64,000 bases of DNA from Shewanella hanedai (GTDB taxonomy: Bacteria > Pseudomonadota > Gammaproteobacteria > Enterobacterales > Shewanellaceae), in the NCBI RefSeq assembly GCF_007197645.1, contig NZ_VKGK01000002.1, positions 300,953 through 364,952 of the forward strand. The letters are read 5' to 3'. Below, piece by piece: positions 57,962 through 64,000 of this stretch. Position 1 is the stretch's first letter. The number at the start of each line of letters is the position of its first letter. The position numbers and the translations under genes are program-made. The notes below the pieces were generated by a model. The model made no database searches. It saw only the letters and a list, made by a program, of their open reading frames with translations, and had not been told where the DNA came from.

Positions 57962-59164
57962 CTAGCCTACAGCGGGTAGCAAGTCAGCCATCTGTAATAA
58001 TTGCACTAACATGATTAACACCCCCGCGAAAGTGACAATAACAAGCCCAGTATTTCCCCCTTTCACTCTGTATCCATCAACGCCTTGTTGTTTACGTTGT
58101 GCAGCAACCATAGCAACGGGCAAGAAGATGGCGAGAACAACTAGCGCAAATGCAGCATAGCCTAATGCAGTTATAAACCCTTGTGGGTAAAACATCGCAA
58201 ACCCGAGCGGTGGAACAAACGTCACGATAGCGACTTGAACTCTATGGCCAGCCGTTGCTTTGCGCTTTAGCAAATCAGACAAAAAATCATAAAGACCTAA
58301 ACTCACGCCAAGAAAGGAGGTGGCTAACGCCAGATCCGCAAAAATAGAGACGGTATTCGCTATTATAGGATCATGAAGTAAACGGCTTAATGACCCAATA
58401 AAGCCATTGAGACTCTGACTGTTCATCAAATCGCCCTGACTCAACACCCCTTGGCTTGCCACTAACCACAACAGATAAATAAACAGAGGTAAGGCAGAAC
58501 CAACCACTATGGTCCATCTTAACGTTTTAGTATCTTTACCTAAATATCGTACTATCGAAGGAATTGAGCCATGAAAACCAAAAGAGGTAAAAATAACTGG
58601 CAACGAAGCTAACACTAACCCTTGGTGGACGGGTAACTCGACTAAATTACTCACAGAGACATGGGGCAGCAGCAGAAACAACATCACAGCTAAAGCAATC
58701 AGTTTTAGCGAGAATAGCGTTCGGTTTATCATATCAACCGAGTGAGTTCCAATAGCCACAACTGTGCCAATGAGCACTGTGAACAGTATCGCACCTAACT
58801 GCATCGGAATATCAAGTTCAAACCAGTTGGTCAGTTTTGAGTGGAGTTGCTCTCCACCACCAGCTATATACGCAGCACACAACGCATAAAACAAAAACAT
58901 CATGGAGATACTGGCGACCACCTGCCCTTTGCGGCCTAACAGCTTATAAGCCAAGGTATGCAAGGTCGCATCGGTGGGTGCAAACTGATGCACTTCTATC
59001 ATCAATAACGCGGTGTAGGTCATTAATGACCAGATAAGCAACATAATCACACTGGCAACGCCAAAGCCCAGTCCTGACGAAGCCAACGGGAGGGCTAACA
59101 TACCCGCACCAATGGTCGTGCCAGCAATAATCAGCATGCTGCCAAATATTTTACTTTTATTCAT
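57962..59164 (-). CDS. tyrP: aromatic amino acid permease (TyrP type)
   Basis: Inner-membrane proton symporter of the HAAAP family, 400 residues, about 11 membrane segments. Very similar to E. coli TyrP along its length: SMLIIAGTTIGAGMLALPLA at the start, PVIFTSFGFHGSIPSIVRYLG in the middle, FADLALATSFLGVSLGLYD later. Tyrosine is the likely substrate, but Mtr/TnaB-like specificity cannot be ruled out. Monocistronic. Confidence 0.88.
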   Translation of the reverse strand: MNKSKIFGSMLIIAGTTIGAGMLALPLASSGLGFGVASVIMLLIWSLMTYTALLMIEVHQFAPTDATLHTLAYKLLGRKGQVVASISMMFLFYALCAAYIAGGGEQLHSKLTNWFELDIPMQLGAILFTVLIGTVVAIGTHSVDMINRTLFSLKLIALAVMLFLLLPHVSVSNLVELPVHQGLVLASLPVIFTSFGFHGSIPSIVRYLGKDTKTLRWTIVVGSALPLFIYLLWLVASQGVLSQGDLMNSQSLNGFIGSLSRLLHDPIIANTVSIFADLALATSFLGVSLGLYDFLSDLLKRKATAGHRVQVAIVTFVPPLGFAMFYPQGFITALGYAAFALVVLAIFLPVAMVAAQRKQQGVDGYRVKGGNTGLVIVTFAGVLIMLVQLLQMADLLPAVG

Positions 59165-59556
59165 CTAAGGGATCCAAATTGAAAAGAGGGATTCGAAGCA
59201 GGTGTTCTACCTATTTCAGTACTAAGAACGAAATAGCCACAATGGGGTGATTTAGGTATGACTTGATTTACCTTTATCTACGCCACTATGGCTGTAGATA
59301 ACTTGTCTTTACATTAACTAACAACACGTAAACCGCCCTGTAGGATCGAATAAATGGAGCACGGAGTTGCTGGATAAACCAAGGAACAGATCCAAGCAAA
59401 CTGAATAAGCCCATACGATAAGGTGAAGCCTAAAAAGTGTCAATCTTAATGACTCTTTAGCTTACACTCTGCCATCAATCTATTTTCACTATTCGTTATA
59501 CATAGACGGACTTCTTTGATAGCTTAATCTGACTACTTTCAAAAGAATGGACACTA
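59165..59556. other. intergenic region, tyrP/thioredoxin-like lipoprotein
   Basis: 392 bp between two divergent genes. A loose dyad TGTAGA ... TTTACA lies at about 59293-59313 but its spacing is wrong for a TyrR box. Otherwise nothing recognised. Confidence 0.45.
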
Positions 59557-60060
59557 ATGAAACTGCTCACCGCAATTAGTTTGCTCTTTATAACCCTATT
59601 GATTACTGGCTGTGCAACCTCCTCTATTGAGCAAGAGACTCACACTGAATATCAAACCTATGTCCAAACTGGCGAGCTTTCTCCAGTCACTCTATTTACC
59701 GATACTCAGGGCAATCGGATAAATTTAAACTCATCTCAGAATGCCAAATTACTGGTTTTATTTGCCACCTGGTGCCCTGATTCCCAAAGAGCCATGAATG
59801 CCCTTAAAGGATCAGATCTAAATCTTGATCCTAACCTTGATATCATCGGCATTGGTCGTGAAGAGAATAAAGAAGCGTTAGATAAATTTGCTGCCGAATA
59901 TGAGATCAACTTTCCTCTAATTGCCGACAAAGACAGAAGTATCTATGCCAAATTTGCCAATGCAGGGATCCCTCGACTCATTCTGCTAGATAAAGATAAT
60001 CAAATAGTGAAAACCATTATTGCCGAAGGTGAAAACCCATTAATGGAAGTTCAGTGGTAA
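59557..60060 (+). CDS. thioredoxin-fold lipoprotein (TlpA/ResA-like) with single Cys
   Basis: 167-residue lipoprotein; lipobox LITGC with Cys 19. The rest is a peroxiredoxin/TlpA-type thioredoxin fold: LVLFATWCPDSQRAMNAL and the cis-Pro motif AGIPRLILLDKD. The usual CxxC is CPDS, so only one redox Cys (about residue 73) remains. It therefore cannot act as a simple disulphide reductase and may be a monothiol enzyme or peroxidase-like. Followed 48 bp later by a small membrane protein gene on the same strand. Confidence 0.85.
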   Translation: MKLLTAISLLFITLLITGCATSSIEQETHTEYQTYVQTGELSPVTLFTDTQGNRINLNSSQNAKLLVLFATWCPDSQRAMNALKGSDLNLDPNLDIIGIGREENKEALDKFAAEYEINFPLIADKDRSIYAKFANAGIPRLILLDKDNQIVKTIIAEGENPLMEVQW

Positions 60061-60108
60061 GGCCTATAAAACCTACAGGTTTAAACGTCAAATTTTAAAG
60101 GATTGAAT

Positions 60109-60534
60109 ATGAAAGGTGCAGGTGGAACATCAGGTGGTATTGGTCAATTTTTCTTAGGATTAATTATGATGTGTGGTGGCTTTTACATGCTACTCAATGC
60201 CATAAAAGTTAGCAGTTCTTTTGGTATGGGGAGCCATCTTTATCGATTCTCTAACTTTGGCGGATTTAGCCTTACTAGCGGCATGATCATGATCCCATTT
60301 ATTTTTGGTGTTGGCATCATGTTTTACAACTATAGAAATATCCTTGGTTGGGTACTCACTTTTGGATCGCTCGTTGCACTAATTTTTGGTGTGATAAGCT
60401 CAATTCAGTTCCGATTTACCCATATGAGTGCCTTTGACCTCATCGTGATTTTAGTGCTTAGCGTTGGTGGTCTCGGACTTTTCCTCCGCTCATTCAAAGC
60501 GATTGAACAAGCCTATCCAGACCCGTCAAAATAA
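60109..60534 (+). CDS. small membrane protein of unknown function
   Basis: 141 residues, four hydrophobic segments (about 10-30, 50-70, 78-98, 108-128) and little else. Gly-rich start MKGAGGTSGGIGQFFLGLIMMCGGFYML. Start is ATG 60109 with AAAGGA 6 nt upstream; an in-frame TTG at 60103 overlaps that site. Probably co-transcribed with the lipoprotein gene before it. Not recognised. Confidence 0.75.
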   Translation: MKGAGGTSGGIGQFFLGLIMMCGGFYMLLNAIKVSSSFGMGSHLYRFSNFGGFSLTSGMIMIPFIFGVGIMFYNYRNILGWVLTFGSLVALIFGVISSIQFRFTHMSAFDLIVILVLSVGGLGLFLRSFKAIEQAYPDPSK

Positions 60535-60545
60535 GTTGGAATAAC

Positions 60546-60770
60546 TTAATGACCAACCTGTATCGACAGCGGACATGTCTGGTTGCTAAAGAGTACCTTA
60601 AAATGAATTTGGTTCATGGTGCGGTACTCGCAGATCAGTACCGTTCCATCGACTTCTGATTTAACTAAATTTGCTGTCACTGCGGTTTGACTTGAAGCGA
60701 ATGCTACGCCGATAGAAAGGAGAGATAAGCAGGTTAAAAGCATTGTTTTTTGTATCATCTTTTTTATCAT
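60546..60770 (-). CDS. small secreted protein, 74 residues
   Basis: Signal peptide KKMIQKTMLLTCLSLLSIGVAFA, then a 48-residue mature part SSQTAVTANLVKSEVDG ... with two Cys (ICEYR and QTCPL) suited to one disulphide. AGGA lies 8 nt before ATG 60770. It converges on the membrane protein gene, leaving an 11-bp gap. Not recognised, but the signal peptide and ribosome binding site support it as real. Confidence 0.65.
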   Translation of the reverse strand: MIKKMIQKTMLLTCLSLLSIGVAFASSQTAVTANLVKSEVDGTVLICEYRTMNQIHFKVLFSNQTCPLSIQVGH

Positions 60771-61258
60771 TCAGTTATTCCTATGTGCTTGTAACGCAGT
60801 AAAATTCTGCATATCGTTACTCTACCAGCACGAGCTGAACCTCCACTTAACAAGACGTTAGCTATATTCTCTACACTATAAAGTTTTATCACCTCCCCAA
60901 AACCTAAGTAACTCACAGCTCCATGTTTATATTGTTTGTGAAAGTGAAACGGTGGCAAAGAGAACCTAGAGACTTGAGAAGTGATGTTCCAGCTTCAAAG
61001 ATGCAATAAAAGTGACTAATCAACAAATATAAAAAGGAAAACTTGCAAATATTCACTTTAAAGTCCGAAACCAAGAAGTGAATAACACTACAAAACAAAA
61101 ACAAATTGGCGATTTCACTGAAACGTTGACCCCACAACAGTTCAAACACTCATCGAAAGTATGAATACCCAGATAATTCAATTTATATGTAACCTAACAT
61201 TTCCCCAAGCACTAAAGTTTGCTATACCTAACTAAAGCCTCTAAAAAATTATATTATT
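60771..61258. other. intergenic region upstream of chemotaxis gene
   Basis: 488 bp, AT-rich. Short frames exist on the minus strand but lack ribosome binding sites and plausible proteins. CTAAAGTTT at 61211-61219 resembles a flagellar sigma-28 -35 box, without a good -10. Confidence 0.45.
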
Positions 61259-63223
61259 ATGCAACTTTTATCCAATATCTCTGTAGCTAAAAAACTTTCA
61301 ATAGCACCTATAGTATTGGGGCTTATTCTTATTCTCATTACTGGGATAGGCATTAATGCGCTCAACAATCTAGCGTATCAGATGCATCAGATCACATTCG
61401 ATTTAGCTCCGGATACTGAGCTAGCAGCAGACATCACCAGCAGCCTATATCGACTTAGGCTTACCGTGAAAAATTATGTAAAAACCGGTGATGACAAATG
61501 GGTTTCACAGTTCCAAACTCAGAGTGAAAATTGGCAATTAGCGCTTGATAAAGCTTTTCTCGAAATTAAAAATCCCCAGCGCGTCGGCATGCTCAATGAA
61601 ATAAAAAGTAACAAAGAGATCTACGTCAATACTTTCAATAATATCGTGGTAAATAACCAGCAGAAGCGTAATAAAGCCGTTACCGAGACTCTTAATACTA
61701 GAGGGCCTGAAATCGAACGAGGCTTAACTAAGATTATGCAATCGGCTAATAGTGATGGCGACATACAAGCTGCATTTTTGGCAGGAACAGCTATTCGAAA
61801 CTTACTATTAGGTCGACTTTATGTGTCTAAATTCTTAGTTGAGAATCAACAATCTCAAGTGGATAGATTCAACCAAGAATTAGTTGATACAACCAAACAA
61901 ATAGATACCTTGCTTGCTAATTTAGAAAATCCGATTCGACGCAATCTTGCTACAGAAGCAAAATCAGACATATCAAGCTATACACAAGTCGCTAACGAAG
62001 TATCCAGTTATATCAGTGCACGTAATGCAGGTATAAAAACCTTAGATACCATCGGCCCTCTCGTTGCCAAAGAGTTAGATGAACTTAGAAGTTCAATTTC
62101 AGATGCAATGAGTGCAGCTTCGACAGCAGCAGATGATTCTCAACAAGCCTCTTCAAGCCTGCTCCTAACCGTTGCCGCTATCGCCATCATATTCGGCTTA
62201 TTAATCGCCTACGTAATATCAAAAGCCATTCTCTTGAGCTTAAACTCAATGAATAAAGTTTTTGCTGATATTGCTCAAGGTGAAGGTGATCTCACCAAAC
62301 GTATCCCTGTTACAGGTAAAGATGAGCTCTCTCACCTTGCGGCAAGCTTCAACTTATTTGCAGAAAAAATACTGCATACTGTTACCGAAGTCAGCAACTC
62401 CACAGAACAACTGCAAACAGCCTCTGACGCCTTAACTCTAAAAGCTAAAGAGACACAAAATGGAGTAAGCCAACAGCAATCTCAAGCCCAACTAGCAGCC
62501 GCCGCGATGACGGAGATGTCCGCCAGTGCCTCAGAAGTCAGTGCTAGTGCCAATCAGGCCAATGAGCTTTCCAGTAATGCATTAAGTACTGCAAGTAATG
62601 GACGTGAAGTCGTCGTCAATGCGGTATCAAGTATGAGTGCCCTCTCGACTCAGCTAACTGATTCATCTGGAATTATCGAAAACCTACGTAAAGACAGTGA
62701 GCAGATTGGTACTGTACTCGATGTGATTCGCAGTATCGCAGAGCAAACTAACCTGCTTGCTCTGAATGCCGCGATTGAAGCAGCCCGCGCTGGCGAACAA
62801 GGAAGAGGCTTTGCCGTGGTGGCGGATGAAGTACGCTCTTTAGCTTCAAGAACTCAAGAATCAACAGAAGAGATTCAAACAATCATACAAACACTACAAC
62901 AACGTTCTGAGAGCGCCTTTAACGCCATGGCTGAAAGTTGTGCTAGCGCAGAGTCTACTGCTGGGCTAGTTCAATCTACCGAGCAGTCTCTGGCACAAAT
63001 AGCCGAGTTTATGGACGAGATTAACAACTCCATTGCCCACATCTCTGAAGCTGCCGGACAGCAAGCAACGGTATCTGATGAAGTCAGTCAAAATGTAAAT
63101 GCAGTGTCTGAAATTTCAGAGGCAACTTACGAGCAAACTGAAGAAACTAGCAGGTCAGCTGAACAACTCTCTTTGCTCGGTGATAGCCTAGCCAAGACAG
63201 TGAGCCAATTTAAAATTAGCTAA
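61259..63223 (+). CDS. methyl-accepting chemotaxis protein
   Basis: 654-residue transmembrane receptor. Membrane helix at about 12-32, a helical periplasmic sensor of about 260 residues (helical-bimodular-like from its coiled-coil character), second helix near 298-322, HAMP domain to about 375, then the signalling domain with the conserved hairpin [26 protein letters not shown] near residue 510. No C-terminal pentapeptide for CheR docking. Ligand unknown. No clear ribosome binding site precedes ATG 61259. Confidence 0.93.
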   Translation: MQLLSNISVAKKLSIAPIVLGLILILITGIGINALNNLAYQMHQITFDLAPDTELAADITSSLYRLRLTVKNYVKTGDDKWVSQFQTQSENWQLALDKAFLEIKNPQRVGMLNEIKSNKEIYVNTFNNIVVNNQQKRNKAVTETLNTRGPEIERGLTKIMQSANSDGDIQAAFLAGTAIRNLLLGRLYVSKFLVENQQSQVDRFNQELVDTTKQIDTLLANLENPIRRNLATEAKSDISSYTQVANEVSSYISARNAGIKTLDTIGPLVAKELDELRSSISDAMSAASTAADDSQQASSSLLLTVAAIAIIFGLLIAYVISKAILLSLNSMNKVFADIAQGEGDLTKRIPVTGKDELSHLAASFNLFAEKILHTVTEVSNSTEQLQTASDALTLKAKETQNGVSQQQSQAQLAAAAMTEMSASASEVSASANQANELSSNALSTASNGREVVVNAVSSMSALSTQLTDSSGIIENLRKDSEQIGTVLDVIRSIAEQTNLLALNAAIEAARAGEQGRGFAVVADEVRSLASRTQESTEEIQTIIQTLQQRSESAFNAMAESCASAESTAGLVQSTEQSLAQIAEFMDEINNSIAHISEAAGQQATVSDEVSQNVNAVSEISEATYEQTEETSRSAEQLSLLGDSLAKTVSQFKIS

Positions 63224-63250
63224 CCGAGCCTATAATCTAATATGACCCAA

Positions 63251-63274
63251 AAGCGTGCTAAGGCACGCTTTTTT
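63251..63274 (+). terminator. terminator after chemotaxis gene
   Basis: AAGCGTGC (63251-63258) and GCACGCTT (63263-63270) with a 4-nt loop and TTTT, 28 bp after the stop. Confidence 0.88.
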
Positions 63275-63302
63275 ACTTTGTATCGAGCCATAAAGAAAGG
63301 GA

Positions 63303-63505
63303 GCCAATCAGTATAAGAAAGCGATCTACTCAGCGTATTTTGGCAAACTAATTCCAGGCTCAAATAATAAGATACTTGCTCCCTTGAAAGTTGATTTTAT
63401 CCAGCAATAGGCAAGCTAAAAGGCAAGTGTTAACTCATCCAGTACTGTGTTAACGAGCACAAACCTAGTTCAACACCCTGTTGTCACTCGTTGCAATCAA
63501 CCTGC
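63303..63505 (+). repeat. dispersed repeat, diverged copy (copy 4)
   Basis: Starts CCAATCAGTATAAGAAA and continues with recognisable pieces of the element (TTTTGGCAAACTAATTC, CTGTGTTAACGAGC, GTCACTCGTTGC). Many mismatches and small deletions; the right terminal repeat is lost. An older insertion than copies 2 and 3. Confidence 0.7.
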
Positions 63506-63644
63506 TCTTGTGTGCTTCCAACATATTCAAGGCATCTCCTCCGCTAATCCATAGGCAATATGAGAAATATCGTTATAGTGTAAAGACGCTAAAGCAGCAG
63601 AGGTAAGACGTTGCGAATACTATGAATGCTCAACTATAGGGCTT

Positions 63645-63884
63645 ATACCAATCAGTATAAAGATTTGATCGCTCAGCGAGAGTTTAGCGGTACTGAGGCA
63701 AGACAGCGAGTGAAGAGGATAGTTATTCTATGGTTAAGCTCGTTAACACAGCATCAGAATCGCTAAAACTCGCCTGTAAGGAGTGTTTTTGACTTTCTAC
63801 TTCTGTGTTGAATAAACTCATAAGGGAACAACCATTATGTCATTCATTCGCCTTGAATTAGCTTGCCAAAAAACACTCTGAGTC
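63645..63884 (-). repeat. dispersed repeat, truncated copy (copy 5)
   Basis: Oriented like copy 3. Begins with an intact ATACCAATCAGTATAAAG and follows the element closely to AACACTCTGAGT, where it stops about 25 bp short of the other terminal repeat. Otherwise few differences from copies 2 and 3. Confidence 0.82.
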
Positions 63885-64000
63885 TGAGGGATCCCCTCGA
63901 ATTTAATAGCATGCTTGTGGCTCCAGAATTAAGCCTTGTAGTGTTTTAATGGCTGTTCGCCAATGCGACCTCAGTAGCTTCAATTTCCTATCTTTATATG

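Larger units (their letters stand above)
63275..64000. other. gene-free end of window
   Basis: Besides repeat copies 4 and 5 I see no gene in these 726 bp. The stretches 63506-63644 and 63885-64000 show no recognisable ORF, tRNA or operator. Confidence 0.6.

Noticed and set aside
59293..59313. TyrR box upstream of tyrP (TGTAGA ... TTTACA)
   Set aside because: The spacing is 9 bp rather than 6, and one half-site deviates.
60767..61149. Two overlapping minus-strand ORFs (63 and 78 codons)
   Set aside because: Composition is AT-driven, they overlap each other in different frames, and neither has a ribosome binding site; one merely leads into the real small secreted protein gene.
61211..61238. 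Flagellar sigma-28 promoter upstream of the chemotaxis gene
   Set aside because: The -35-like CTAAAGTTT is present but no GCCGATAA-like -10 follows at the right distance.

Overview
The window looks like a chromosomal segment of a marine gammaproteobacterium of the Shewanella type. The evidence is the E. coli-like order mreB-mreC-mreD-maf-rng-yhdP-(nit)-tldD, a complete MSHA type IV pilus locus next to csrD (mshH), E. coli-like RNase G, HslVU, PriA, ArgS and TyrP-family proteins, and moderate GC. The genus is inferred from gene content and order; no database was searched.

Layout. 1-1.5 kb: arsR and an ACR3 arsenite exporter. 1.7-3.8 kb: pmbA/tldE diverging from darP (yjgA). 3.9-6.5 kb: a large Ig-like lipoprotein. 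6.6-11.3 kb: a four-gene export operon (TolC, HlyD-type adaptor, two ABC-2 permeases) with no ATPase gene beside it and a perfect 30-bp palindrome upstream. 11.7-22.9 kb: the cell-shape and RNA-processing cluster (mreBCD, maf, rng, yhdP, nitrilase, tldD). 23.2-42.7 kb: 19 MSHA genes in one direction (mshI, I2, J, K, L, M, N, E, G, F, B, three mshA-like pilins, C, D, O, P, Q), preceded by csrD/mshH. 45.2-48.6 kb: malic enzyme, L31 and a FimV-like secreted protein, with two inverted copies of a mobile-looking repeat. 49-56.5 kb: priA, argS, an FtsN/SPOR protein, hslVU behind a heat-shock-type promoter, and a DUF971 protein. 56.6-64 kb: a 56-codon gene too short for routine ORF lists, a DUF3859 protein, tRNA-Ser(UGA) with decayed copies, a TyrP-type carrier, small envelope genes, a chemotaxis receptor, and two more repeat copies.

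How the genes work together. MshE (ATPase), MshG (platform), MshL (secretin), MshI/I2/J/K (assembly), MshM/N and the prepilins form one surface pilus machine. CsrD has degenerate GGDEF and EAL signatures and probably acts in RNA regulation rather than c-di-GMP turnover. MshE carries the tandem N-terminal motif that binds c-di-GMP in its family. TldD and TldE (PmbA), which form one protease, are encoded 9 kb apart.

Most of the window is core genome. I see no clearly new multi-gene system. The less ordinary signals are: (1) a roughly 265-bp repeat family with 16-bp terminal inverted repeats and two internal hairpin halves, in five places; (2) stepwise remnants of tRNA-Ser with their terminators; (3) an 87-bp tandem duplication of the 3' end of mshG; (4) three tandem pilins with variable C-terminal parts and hairpins after the second and third; (5) the export operon with its orphan palindrome; (6) the unlisted 56-aa gene.
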